Below are positions 13,047-25,660 of a stretch of DNA of 64,000 nucleotides, in pieces. The first letter of the stretch is position 1. The number at the start of each line of letters is the position of its first letter. This DNA is from Cristatella mucedo (Eukaryota; Bryozoa; Phylactolaemata; Cristatellidae). The translations under genes and the position numbers were made by a program. Location: contig WPIO01000333.1 in the NCBI GenBank assembly GCA_009760855.2, positions 1 to 64,000 of the forward strand. The letters run 5' to 3'. Under the pieces are notes generated by a model that saw only the letters and a list, made by a program, of their open reading frames with translations, did no database searches and was not told the origin of the DNA.

Positions 13047-13407
13047 CTAGCCGGGTCAGACAAGCAGCGGCTGCCAGGCGCGAGCGAACAACTCGCTTAC
13101 TCTCAGGACAAGGCGAAACCCGCGACCAGCGTTTATTGAAACTCGACGCGCCTCTGACGGGCGACATTTGAAGTGTTCCGTCTGAACTCAACGCCGGCTT
13201 TGAAACCTGATCTTCAACTTTCAAATCAGACCGGCATTGGCAGTTCTTCCGCCGCTAAGCTAATATGTCCATGACATGCGAGCCGCTGCTACGCCAGCGC
13301 ACGCTGACTGGCAGTGCTCCAACAAACAGCTGCAGGCGAGGTTCGGCTTTCAGGCGCTCTGCCGGTAAGAAAGCTAAAGAAATCTGCTCTTTCGCGGGCT
13401 CGGGTTG

Positions 13408-13885
<478 letters not shown>

Positions 13886-14490
13886 CTCCATTTCTCTACT
13901 CACAAAACTGATACCGAACCCCCGCTCATGACAATGACAAAAAGCCTCGGACATGGCCTGACGCCATCTCGACTTGGCAGGCGGATCGCGTTCTTCGCAC
14001 ACCAAGTAGAACAACGCAATCACCAGCGATGCGGCGGCCCAGCAATCGCTCAGCGAGACACTCTCAGCTCCACCTCTCCGCGCTCCACTGCAACAGCCCT
14101 TTGCCAACATCGGCACCAGACCGCGCTGAGCCGCTCCGGAAACTGGGCGCACCACCAAACGTGAAGTGACTCAGATCGTCCCAGCAAAACCTCGCTTCTC
14201 ATGCGACTCGTCGCCAGTTGCTGGCTCGGAAATAGACGGCACCTCCTGTGTGCGCCGGCCGTGTAGTCGCGTTCGCAGCCGAACCGGACCCGCTCACAAC
14301 TGCAGGTTCTGAGAATGGATCCTCCTAGGGCAGATCAGCTGTTATTCACACATCAGGCCAAGCTACTGAATGACCACCAGATAAAACCCGCGTGACCCCG
14401 CTGTCGGTTATGATCGACCTCTTCAAGAGCTTCAATGGGCATGTCTCCCCCTCTCCTCTCCTCCGCTCCTCGCTCCCGCTCATTTCTCTC

Positions 14491-14523
14491 CTCCTCTCTC
14501 TCTCTCTCTCTCTCTCTCGCTCG

Positions 14524-14590
<67 letters not shown>
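14491..14590 (+). repeat. (CT)n microsatellite
   Basis: CT with CG interruptions at three places, immediately upstream of the longest LINE B copy. Confidence 0.95.
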
Positions 14591-17200
14591 ATAACACAGC
14601 CTCCTGGCTAACCTGTTAACCTCAAAAGATTCTCCTAAAAAAATTTGCCTGTGTGACAGACATTCTGATTGCAGAGACTTCAATATTCACAACCCTAGCA
14701 ACAAGCCAACTCCCTCATTTCTTGACTGTCTGGAGAATTTTGTTTGGCCCAACACGTTCATCATAGCACCCATCAGTGGCCACATTCTAGATCTCGGATT
14801 ACCAAACGCAATCTTCCCCCGACCTTGTGGTGTGCCACTAACCCTCTCAAATCATTCGATCGGCTCGTTCTGCAATTCGCTCCCTCGCACACGTACAGGG
14901 CAAATGCCGAATTTGTCAAACGACGTAACTTACAAAGCATTGGACAAGTTTTTGAAATCTGTTTACGTGATGCAGGTCTTCTTTGATCTGCATTCAGACT
15001 CGACAGGCAGCCTCGATACCCCCTCACTTTACTGCGATGAACATAACACTCACGGTTGTTCTTGACAAGCATCATTCGCTTTCATCATACTCAAAGTCAT
15101 GGAATTCCGCACTATTTAAAAAACGAGCTCCTAAAGATACGCTACGGTCATGACCAGACGTTGTTTCAAGAAATCATTGTCGTGCAGATCCTAGTCAAAT
15201 TTAAGACGTTCTTCGAGTTTGCACCTCAAAGCTTAAAAAACCAGGGCTTCTTTTTCATTTGGAAGCTGAAGATTCCTGCCAATCAGGACACGAACAGGTT
15301 TATAAGATAGTAAACTGTTTCTTTTTAAATGCTGTGAGTCCGACTCCCCAATTCTTAAAGAGGCTCACCGAAAAGTTTCCAGCCTTCTAACTGAAAAAAT
15401 TGTGCACATTCGTACCTCCATAACCCCCTCCACTCAAAGCAATCGCCGTTCCTCAACGACCTTCTAACACAGGTTCTCAAGGTTCTGCATGCAGTGCTAC
15501 CCTAACAGGCTCAAAAAGAGCTCCGTCTCCAAAGACCTATACCCTCATCCTGTGAGTTAACACTGCAGACCAACATAGCCCTAACAAGATTTTTAATGCT
15601 TCTTTGGAAAATGGGTCGTCCCCAAGTCCTTCAAATCGGCAATCGTTAGACCCATTCGTCAAAAGCATGGATTCGACACAGAGGTCCTTAGCAACTATCG
15701 CCCAGTTTGGCCGTCTTCCTTCTTATCAAAGATTCTTGATGTTGCTAAGCATCTGGTTGAACATGTTTAGAAAATAGGGATCGTCGAAACATTTCGATCA
15801 GGGTTTCAATGAGGCAGCACTCCACTGACACTGTCTCTCCTCCGTTGTTAAGCACCGTGACATTTCTACGTGGCTTCGGCAACGGCGGAATGTCACTGCC
15901 CTAGGTCTGCTAGATCTGTCTGCTTGCCGCTTTCGACACCTTGATCCACGAGGTGCTTGTGCGGACGATTGAGAACGACGATCGGTCTGGCAGACGAAGC
16001 CTGGCGTGTTTAAAGTCGCTCTTGTCCTGATCGTTGTTCAATCCGCGTCGTCGTGGGGTCAGGTCTTCACGCACTACGAGAGAAGTCACCCTGCCTTGAG
16101 TCCCTCGAGGGTACGTACTCAGGTCGCAGATGCTGCTCCATTTATACACAACCTCTGACAAAAGTGCATCGAGGCCCCATGGAACAGGAGATCACTCTAT
16201 GCTGGCGATACTCAGTTGTATTTGTCATTTCAAACCGTCGAATCTGCATCGGCAACTGGCTTGAATACGCGCTTGCCAGTATTCGATCCTGGATGGAAAA
16301 CTGCCTGAAATTAAGCGTAAAACCGAACTGCTGCTCATAGGACACCTTAAGCGTGTGGCTGGATTAAAGGCTTTGCTGTTCTAATAGGTGATACTATTAT
16401 TGCGACCATCACCACGTGCTCAGTTTAGTTTCGTTTTCAACAGCTGCCTCAATTTCAAAAGCCATTCAGACGACTGCCTCTACAGCTAGCCATCACATCC
16501 GATCCTATCCAAGATTAGGAGCTGTCTCCCGGCATACAAAATATTTAACAGCTCTTTAATTTCTGTCTCCGGCAGTCATATAATTCCTTTTGGCTGGGCT
16601 GACAAAAGCTATTGGCATATACCTACTACAGAACTTTATAACAAAGTAAGATAGTGTCAGTCAGAAAGATTGAGCATACGTATTCTTTAAAGAGCTAGGA
16701 TGATTTGCCGGTTGATCAATGGATACAGAGCAAAGTTCTTGCTAGGCCACAGGCCCGCCAAGGCTGGCTCCTTCATACCTAACTGAACTGCTGCATCAGT
16801 TTCAAGCACAACGCGCCCTCAGATCCTGTGGTTATGTAAATTAGCTGTCCCATTCCTCCCGCTTAAAAGGCCCAGCGACAAGAAGCTTGAGCTCTGCAGG
16901 TCATAGACACAATGAACTCGCTTTCCAAATTCTTACGCAACGACAACTACTCTCCTACTATAAACGCTTATCATCATCTTTCAAGCGGTCCTGGTGCTAC
17001 TTCATGCCCTTCCTCACTACCTCAACTGCTCTCCTAACTCTCTTATGCTTCCACTATCACATTGCATGACGAAGTCTTTTGGCTACCAGTGTCAGTGAAA
17101 GCCACTTAGGCTGGTGCGCTATACAAAACTCTCCTGCGTAACACCCACATGGTTCTTTGACTTTGTGTTCCCTGAACAGAAACTATTATTAAATTATGCG
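14590..17200 (+). mobile_element. LINE family B, longest copy: endonuclease, reverse transcriptase, C-terminus
   Basis: Plus-strand frames, broken by stops and shifts, run in LINE order. DFNIHNPSNKPTPSFLD (14.68 kb) is the endonuclease G-D-F-N motif region. TLTVVLDKHHSLSS (15.05) is the end of the endonuclease linker. [12 protein letters not shown] and LSNYRPV (15.63-15.71) are the start of the RT domain. ALASIRSWMENCLKLSVK (16.27) is the segment after the YADD region. The C-terminus and 3' tail are at 16.7-17.17. The YADD catalytic site is no longer readable. Decayed and inactive. Confidence 0.7.
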
Positions 17201-17329
17201 GACACCGCATCGCCTGGCGAGCGCAACGATCAAATATCGGCGGCAGCAAATCATTCGGCTTCCGATCCCTAGCGGCAATCGCCAAACCGTCCGGCGTAGC
17301 ACCGGTTGAATGCAAAGTAAGATGTCTGA

Positions 17330-18110
17330 CGCGACAGACTCGCTCACTAGAGCTGCGGTACGAAGCCTATCTGCCGCTTGTATTTTGCAACAGCTGGAAT
17401 TGCCTTCCACTTCCTTCGACTCGCACCCCGTTTGGGCCGTGGGCGCGTTGCACCATTCTGGGCCGCGACTGCACGCGCTACGCGATGCTGACGGCGCGCC
17501 TGAACGGCGCCCAGGGATCCGCCGGCGGCAGCTGGCGGTATCGGTAAGGTCTCCGCGGCTCGGTGCGGCGCAGGACGTTTGCGAAGCGACGGCCCGCCGG
17601 TCAGGAGTATTCCTCCGCGGGGTGCGACGCGCGCAAATCGCACGGTCCGCACGGCCTGACCGCAGCGGGATGCCAAGCGAGCTAAGCCTGAGCCTGGGAA
17701 ACCCGCCTGACGCGGGACCGGTGGGCGGAAATCAGTGCAGCCGCTGGCGCTTCGGCGCTTCGGCAGCACGGTCGCGCACCCTGCGGCGTCGCGCTCCGGT
17801 AAACGCTGCTGCGGCGGTGGCGCGACGATAGGTGTTGGCAAGCCGCCTCGCGAGGCGCGCGTCAGCTCGGCGGGCGGGCCGATTCGCCCACCACGATCCG
17901 GAAGTTCGAGATCGCAATGGCTGCCCGTCTGCAGTTCACCACGGCCATGATCAAGTCGATGGGCGGGCGGACCGCTCGGCGCTGTGACCGGCGGCGGCTT
18001 TCACTCGGGACCGCGAGAGGCTCACGCCGCATTCTCGCCAGCCCAGCTGCTTTGCGGCGTTAGTCCGACGTCGATACGATCTGGCCGAGGTTAACGGCTC
18101 TAAGTGTGCG
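17330..18110. promoter_or_regulatory. GC-rich island 2 (CpG-rich)
   Basis: A second GC-rich block, starting just after the end of the long LINE B copy. Open frames of 173 and 164 codons lie on opposite strands over the same bases and neither resembles a known protein. Ends before the LINE A tail at 18.24 kb. Confidence 0.35.
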
Positions 18111-18239
18111 ACGACAGGCTATCACCGTAATCTGCTGGCAGCTACCGCTTTGCTATTGCTTCCATTTCATTAGCCACCTTACCTTCTCGGCGGCGAAGAC
18201 ACGGCCTGCCGCCATGCGATTTATACAACCGGACGTTAA

Positions 18240-18465
18240 AGTTCAGTGCTGATGTACGCCTACCTAACTCCGTATGGCGCCATAAGAAAGCTCAATCTAT
18301 TCATACTGACCTTATGCATGTTACTAACTGTGTGCTATTCTTGTTCAATTTGTGAAAATGCTACCACTAATCATTCGATCGCGTTTCTTTTGCAGCAAAT
18401 GTAAGCGCCAAAGAGATTGGTCTCTGAGGGCGCTTTATCAAGATGTGTTATTATTCTTACTATTC
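18240..18465 (+). mobile_element. LINE family A, tail
   Basis: CATTCGATCGCGTTTCTTTTG, AGCAAATGTAAGCGCC and GAGGGCGCTTTATC are followed by TTATTATTCTTACTATT. A SINE D head in the other orientation abuts it. Confidence 0.6.
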
Positions 18466-19164
18466 AGGCGCATCACATGTGCCACGGAGTGCAGGCCATG
18501 ACCTCGGCCAGACGCCGATCGAGGCGACTCACCTTAACCACTGGCCCAAGACTCCAGGCGGGCGCCACCTGCCCTAACTTACTGACGATTCCATTTCTGC
18601 TGAGCGCAGATTCGGCGTCATGCGATAGCATCCAGCACCTTAAAAATATGTCGGTTTGCCGCGGCTCCGGCGAGCAGAGCAGCGTCTCAAGGTGGCGCGG
18701 TCGCGGCTGTTTGCAGCCGCCGCGTCTGCCGTTAAAAATAGAAGCACCTAACATCGAGCGCGCGGAACCATCTGACGGCCAAACGTTTGTTTGCTGTAAA
18801 GTCATTAGCTCTCCCGCGATCAGTTTGCGAAAAGTTGCGGCAGGTGGAATGGCGAACTGTGAAAAACGACCGGTCATGATCACTCTACTCGCCTCCTTTC
18901 TGTTTGGCGCATTCACTTACTCTATATTAGCTTGTCCGCTTCCACTTTGTACATGCAAATGAACAACTACTGCGTTGGCTTGGGGTACTGGCCGCTGATA
19001 GGACGCGCAACAGCCAGCGATCAAAGAGCAAATATTTTATTTCACCACCGAAGGTTCAGTTCTGTTTGTGAGTGCACCCCACCAACACCAAGCCGACGAG
19101 GGCAAATCCTGTTGCTGCGTCTGCACCGAGGAGTGTCGTCCCCAGCTTTAAAAGAAACTACAGC

Positions 19165-19335
19165 TATCTATAACAGCCTCATTTTCGGCAACGGCAGAAG
19201 AAATATAATGACTATCGCCACCGCTTGCAGTTCAGCGAAAGGATCGCCGCCCACAGAATTCGAACCCATGACCTCGGTCGTTACAAAGCAAGCAGCTCTA
19301 CATTACGCCTTGAAAATAGACGCATTTCGTCAGGC
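19165..19335 (-). mobile_element. tRNA-derived SINE, family C, decayed
   Basis: AGGATCGCCGCCCACAGAAT and TTCGAACCCATGACCTCGGTC mark the reversed B-box side; the head is poorly kept. Similar weaker traces: 6.03-6.16 kb (minus), 33.26-33.37, 36.54-36.64 and 46.08-46.15 kb (plus). Confidence 0.45.
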
Positions 19336-19799
19336 GGGTACTTACGTCTTGCGTGTCTTTGTCTTAAACTCATAAAAGATCACCTAGTCAGTTCTGCATG
19401 CATTTCTGCCTGCTGATAAGCAATTGGTTTTAATAGATACAACGTATATAGTGCATACAAATGAACTTTTGACATTACGGGAAGTCCCCCCAGGGCCACC
19501 TGATAGTAGCGCTTTTACTCAGGGTGTTAGGCGTTGCCTCATTAGTCGTGATAGATTTCGGTGACGTCCTCAAAGCTGACCCGGGTACTAGCGGAGGCTG
19601 GAGCCATGTAAAATTTTGCGATAACAATGCCGAATTTTAATTAATTTTGATTGGCGAGCGTTTGCATTTACGATCTCGTCGAACTCATTAAGAACATTAT
19701 TGTAGTAGCTAGCGAGCTAGTTAACTTTGTGGTCTTTTCGGCGACTAGAATTGTTGACGATAATGGGCTAATCTAGGAATGCGGACGGTCACGCCTCGT

Positions 19800-20115
19800 A
19801 GCATATATGTATGTATGTATGTATCTCCGTCTGTAACCCACAACCCATAAAGACTATGTGGGTTTTGCAGAGAGTTTTGTATACCCCCACAGCCTCGGCG
19901 GCACAATTACGCACATTCGGTAGCCAGCTTTGAGCTCGTCCTCACGTGCAACAAAAGAGAAAGTGGGAAGCATAGTAGGTGTGAGTCAAGAGAGCGGTTG
20001 AGAGTAGTGAGAAGCATGGAAGTAGTCTTGCTCAGGACCGCCAGAAAAGGATGAGCTCTGGTCGGCAGCCAGGAAGAAGTGAGGTTGTGGTTTGGCGTAA
20101 GAATCATGACCATTA
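19800..20115 (-). mobile_element. LINE family B, 3' end
   Basis: Begins with (GTAT)n, then TCTCCGTCTGTAAC and the reversed tail (ACTATGTGGGTTTTGCAGAG...), then AGAGAAAGTGGGAAGCATAG, as in the other reversed copies. Truncated near 20.11 kb. Confidence 0.6.
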
Positions 20116-21079
20116 TCTGTCGGCCGGCCGCAAAAGCCGTGCGTGGTTCTGGCATGAAGGCTATGGGGACCCTGCAGCTTTAGGTTGCGTCGGCAAAGCA
20201 GTCGCGATCGGCCATTGAGATGGCATGCCACCGTCGGTGCTCTCGTGCTTCTAAGCGCTTGTCACAGCAGAGCAGCGCCGTGGCGCCATCTGGGTGTCAG
20301 CGCCTGGCGAAAGTCTATGCCCACAGAGCTCTAATCTCTGCCGCCGAGTCCCCTGAGTTTAGCGATCGGCCTTGACAGCAGCGGCGGCGAGCAGAATCGG
20401 CTGGGAGCCGCCCGCCCTGCAGCTCTGAGGCCGGACAGTCTTCGCTTGCTCGTAGATTCACTTGCACGTGCAGCATCAGAGTGTAGAGAGTAACTCACCA
20501 AGGAAAATGTCTTTTCCGGCAGATTGCCGTCCTCGAGAGTTGGCCTCTGCGTCGCGCAGGGTCACCTTGCGTATAACCTGCTGACGAGTACTGCAGCCTC
20601 AAACATCCACGGCGGTAGAGCTGTTTTCCCTCTTTGGGTATCTCTGACCAATAGCTTTCTCAAATGTACTGGCGAGTGGCGGAGTTTTTCGTCGCAGCCC
20701 AGCAAACGAGGTGCCCAGCTGAGCAAATGCAGCAAAAAGTAAGCTCTCGACCAAATGCGGCTAGCATATCATCTAGCGACTTTCAAGCTATGTCTCTCAG
20801 TTGAGTCCTACGAGCTTTGTTCCCGACAAGTACGCATTCGAAAAAGAGCAGGTGTCTGAAAGATAGTGCTTCCAAGACCATCGGGATAGTATCAGCGCCC
20901 CAAAGCAGCCTTGCTTGCTTGGACTAACAGACTCCGGAGAAATGGGTAGCCGAAGCCACAGTAGGCTGAGCTAGATGTCGCCTGACGCTGAAAGACCTCA
21001 TCAAAAGCACAGCCTACACAGCCTCGGGCTAGAGCTTGTATCGTCAGACAACTCTGGACCTATCCTACAGCGTCGAGGT

Positions 21080-21080
<1 letters not shown>

Positions 21081-21161
<81 letters not shown>

Positions 21162-21176
21162 AGAGAGAGAGGGAGA
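21081..21176 (+). repeat. (GA)n microsatellite
   Basis: Nearly pure GA with a GAGGGAGG interruption near its end. It lies about 0.1 kb upstream of a LINE B end. Confidence 0.95.
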
Positions 21177-21299
21177 CTGCTGCAGTAGTGAATAAGGAAA
21201 ATTGATGAAGCAGAGTTGGGTGAGTGTTGTGCAGAGCAGTCCAGCTACGAAGTAACAACAGGATCGCTGGATGACTAGGGCGCTGGCTCCTACCTGGTA

Positions 21300-21560
21300 A
21301 AGAGCGGCTCATCCTTTCAGCAGGTCCTGAGCCGCTACTTCAGCCATGCTTCCTCACGCCTCAACTGCTTCTCTTGAGCTCTGCTATGCTTTCCACTTTC
21401 CTCTTTGTTGCGTGAGACGAAGTCTGCGCTGGGCCAACGAAATGCGCACCGAAAGCCGCTGGGCTGTGAGTGCGCTACGCTACAGCCCTCTGCGCATGTA
21501 ACATCCACATGGTGCTATGACTTTGTGGAGTTACAGACGGAGATGGCGAGATACATGCAT
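21300..21560 (+). mobile_element. LINE family B, 3' end
   Basis: The text from CAGGTCCTGAGCCGCTACTTC through CTGTGAGTGCGCTACGC and CATCCACATGGTGCTATGAC matches the other family-B tails and stops after GAGTTACAGACGGAGATGG. Confidence 0.6.
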
Positions 21561-21599
21561 CGATAGACCGAGTCAGACGGATCGAGACTGCGGCTGCAC

Positions 21600-24500
21600 C
21601 AGGCTGACTAATCTGACCAGCTTTCCAGGACCATGCAGTTCAGGTCAGCTGGAATTTTCGTGTTCCGGACAGCACTGTTTGAGAAGCCGTGCGGTCGGAT
21701 CGTGAAGCCTCAATTGAGCTCAAGCTTCGATCGAGTCTTTAACAGGCATGTACAATACGGTGAGACACAATCGCAAAGCTAGTTGTCCTACAGGCCTGTG
21801 AGCGGAAGCAGCTGTGAAATAGAGCATTAGAGAGTTAATCTGGTCGGAATGGTTCCACAGAATGGGACAAGCGGCGGCCAGGATGGTAACCTCACTTGAG
21901 TGTCCTTCTCGGCAAAGAAAGCAAAGCTGGATTGCCGACCTAAACGGCCTGAAGCCCTGACTCGCCAGCTGAGTGAGACCGGGCTGGCGGTGGCAGTGAC
22001 CTTTCCTGTGATTCTTCAGTATCTCCTCCCCCTCGGAAGTACTGGAAAACCTTCAAATCCGCGTCCGCGTGTACTCCTGCAGTCATGTTAACGCCAGCTT
22101 GGCAGCCCACTTGCTTGCCCGCCGCATGAGGTCAATCCACTTCAAGTCAGACGCGCCCGAACCTACATCCGCCTTATCGTGGGCGAGATGAGCTGTCACT
22201 TCCCTTCCGGCTTAGCTTGAGCTAAGCGAGCGCTTCTCTTCTACTGCCCATTCAGCGTAGCCAGTCTCTCTATTCTTTCCTTCTCCTACGGTGGCAGAGA
22301 CATCAGTCTATTATCGGACTACAATGCCATTATCTGGGCCAACAGTCATCCCCCTACGTGATTTACGTAGTAGAGCTGACAGACTGTGAAGAAAAACATG
22401 GCGGTAGCACGCCGATAGAAAGGTTCACGCTGCGCATGATACAACGATCGAGTCATTGAGTGAGAGTTGAGAGATCGTGAGCAATTTGCAGTTGCTGAAA
22501 TGAGCGTTCGAGATATCTGCTTCGTGCGAAATATCTCGACCTCCTATTTGCTTGAGTCGTATGCTGGTTTGTCAGACGGCGGCAGCAGTGATCAGAGAGT
22601 ATGGTTAGTGCAACTGCGCCCTGCTCAGTCTCTAAAAGATTAGATGCTCGAACTGTATGAGTCCAGGTCGTGAGGTGCTACTCAGCAGGCGACAATCCTT
22701 ATTGCCTGTTGTATGTGATGCGCTAATAGCAGTCGCAGTCGCTAATTGCTCTTCTGTCACGTCACTATTAAATGAGGCAGTAGATCTGTCGACCTTTACT
22801 TTAAGCAGTATTGTTATCATCTCACATGCTCCGTAGATATTTGATCTCAACAAGCACCAATACGTTATCAATGTTGGTGGATATTGAGATATCTAAATGC
22901 ACAGTGCGTACAGTAATGACGCATGTCTTGGTGCAAAAAATCAGGCCCATCGGTCAGCAATCCTGATCTGACTCCTAGTAGATATCTCTGCATAGCACAC
23001 CTCGTCCACACATCGGCTCTCTCAGTAACCGTGGAAAACTGCTGTGAGCCATCGACAGTCATCGTGTGTGTGCTAACAAACTCTGCAAACACGAGATCTC
23101 GAAATGGGACCAAAAAACCTGAGCTAATACGCCACATTGCAAGCACTGATGATCATGTTGCGTTTCCAGCGACCCGATTGATGACGATGACTCAGTTACT
23201 GACGGCTTTGGATGTGTCAGCTACCACGTACCTAGCGGCTTGAATTAGCTAGTTGCACTTGGGCCGAGAGTCCTACTTGCCACAACAGCAGCAGTAGGTG
23301 CTTCAGGATAATGAATAAGCCTATAGAACGCATAGAGCAGGCATAGAGCTGGTGAGAAGGTAAACACGGTTGCACTGAGGTGACACTCGTGAGGAAATAG
23401 ACAAAAGCTAGATCATGCGACCTGCAGAGACTGCAAAAGCGTTAGCGCCAAGCCGGAAACACACAGGGAACATGGTCACTCTCAGACGATTGCAGAGTTA
23501 GTAGCTGCCCAACTCACCATCCGCACAGTCCATTTGGGGGAACCGTCAAGTTTAGGGATGGTGGGAAAGAAAGTGCTGAGCTAAATGATATGCTTCAGCC
23601 GCCTTAGCTTCAGCTAGCAGATGGGTGCTCTCGTTGCACATCATCGGCTCACACTCAGCATTCTAGAATCTTCAGGATCTACAGCGCCAGGAACTAAACA
23701 GGGGAGGCAGCTACGAATGCAGCGGCAGATCTTTAGTGCTACCTACTTGCCCCTTTATTTTTTTTTTCTTTGCTGCTGCCACCACCTGCCTTGCTGCTGA
23801 TACGGGTGCTGTGCTTGGCTTGCCTGACCGCACGTACTCAACCAACCTGAAAAGCGAACAAGGTTATCATTAAAAATAGCAATACGCGATTGGGAATCAG
23901 TTCCGGAAGCTAGTGTAAGCGACTTTGTGAAAGGCTGTTTATCTATTTGCTGAACCAAACAACGGTTAGGTTGGAGTAACTTCCTTGCATTGAGGGTTTA
24001 GAATTAAGCATGTCATGAAGTGATGGAGCAGTAAGCAATAAGTCTCTGTGCGAGTGATGCTGTGTTCCAAACCCAGTGGGCATGCTGTAATCGTACGAAA
24101 AACAACGGAGGGGCAAACGTCAGTATTCGCCCATACGGTGAGTGAGCACATTTATATGCTAGGGTGTGTTAGCTATGAAACTCAGGGCTAGCAAAAACCC
24201 ATGTAAAATCACGGAGAGATATAATAAATATGTGTTCGTAGCTGAAGGCGTGGGGTGGAATCTCGAAACGTGGTGCTTGTTGGCTTCTTTTATCGCCTAT
24301 GTAGCTGCGTTTACCAGAAGGTTTCGCTGCAAGTTTTGAGTGTTTTAAAGCACGACCAGGATTAGCTTCACGCAACTGTCTCTGCATCTCTCTCTCTCCT
24401 CTCTCTCTCTCTTCTCTCTACTCTCCTGTAAATGTACTTGCGAGTTGCCCCAAAAATATTCGGCTTTGATGTTGCTCTCATCAGTAATCTATTCGTAAAA

Positions 24501-24650
24501 ACGAAACATGGGATCTCGTTGGAAAAGCGACCCTTGTCTTGAAAAAGAACGGCTTATCTATAGTGTGTTTGTTCGAACTACCTTAAAAGGAGAGTTAATG
24601 GCTGTTAGGTGAGTCAACAGACCACAAGAAATAACGAAATATGTTTGATC
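21600..24650. other. No recognisable gene
   Basis: Frames of 79 and 92 codons follow each other on the minus strand at 22.63-23.15 kb. The second contains a C-x-x-C-x(8)-H-x-H spacing, but no family is recognised. A short CT run lies at 24.39-24.43 kb. Confidence 0.4.
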
Positions 24651-24654
24651 CTTG

Positions 24655-25660
24655 CTGAAGGGGCCTAGATGGCTCCGATTGATCAGCGGCTACAGAGCAA
24701 CTAGGCACCCCGACAAACAGCTTCGACAAACAAATAGCCCCGACAGAAATGCTCCCGACTAATTAAAAGAATATCTTTACAAATTTGTATATTGCCGTTA
24801 GCCACAACATCATATTCCATTACGATAATGAAAATCAATTTTTAAAATTCTTTATTGAAAATGTTAAAAAGTGAAAAATGTTGAAATATATGTTTTTACA
24901 AAAATTACAAATAACTCATAACAATTGTCTCATAATGCACATTTGTTTTCGTATCTATTTTTCCGTTTGCCACTATATTTGTTTAAGATCCTTCCTGTCC
25001 ATATCGACCGGTCAATATTGTATGAAAGATTGTATCGCAGAAATCTAAATTGTGATTCAAAATGTGTTATAAATATATTTATGTTTCGTTATATTTAGAT
25101 TTTCATAGTTAAATCTTAATAGCTTTACTGAAAAACAGTATACCAAATTTTATTTATTGACTATGTATGTATTAAGTCCTTTAGGGTCTTCGTTATTATG
25201 TTTTTATCTCAAGTGATCAACTTTGTCGGGGCAATTTTTGTCTGAGGATTTATTTGTCTTGGCTGATGTGTTGCAGTCTATCGGGGCTATGTGATACGTA
25301 AATATTCTTACTCTGACTTACGAGGCTATCGTGGCTGTAATCCCACACTCCAGCTGAACCACACTAGTGTCGCCACTACGTCGTCCTCAAGGTCCTGTAT
25401 GGAAAATAAATTAGCTGCTCTTATTCCAGCACCTAACATGTCGTTGGCGCAGAGCTTTTGTTCTGCAGTTTTTAGACTACAGGAGAGTCATTTCGAGTAT
25501 CCTCATGCAACGACATCTTTCTCTGCTGGCTTCACGCTGACTGGGCACAACTTTGAAGCCAGCTTGAGCTGCTACTCACTTGCTCCGCACCGCTTGACTG
25601 CGCGACTCAAGCTAATGCTTTAACCTCTCTTTGTTTCTAGCTCAAAATTGAAGTCCCCAC
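24655..25660 (+). mobile_element. LINE family B copy split by the AT-rich transposon
   Basis: Left part GATGGCTCCGATTGATCAGCGG (LPIDQ-R-IQSK region) up to 24.70 kb. Right part from 25.29 kb has TCCTGTATGGAAAATAAATT (the DNKLA codons) and decays by about 25.65 kb. Identified by the same order as the copy at 55.55 kb. Confidence 0.5.
24702..25292. mobile_element. AT-rich inverted-repeat transposon (about 590 bp) inside a LINE B copy
   Basis: Left end CCCCGACAAACAGC (24708) and right end CCCCGATAGACTGC (reverse complement of 25273-25286) are inverted repeats; more CCCCGACA blocks lie just inside both ends. The core is strongly AT-rich and has no open frame of note. LINE B text stops at ACAGAGCAA on the left and resumes with AAATATTCTTA on the right, so the insertion limits are good to a few bases. 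Superfamily not determined. Confidence 0.62.

Noticed and set aside
17310-17841. Overlapping 173- and 164-codon frames on opposite strands
   Set aside because: Same reason: GC-rich island, mirrored frames, no homology text.
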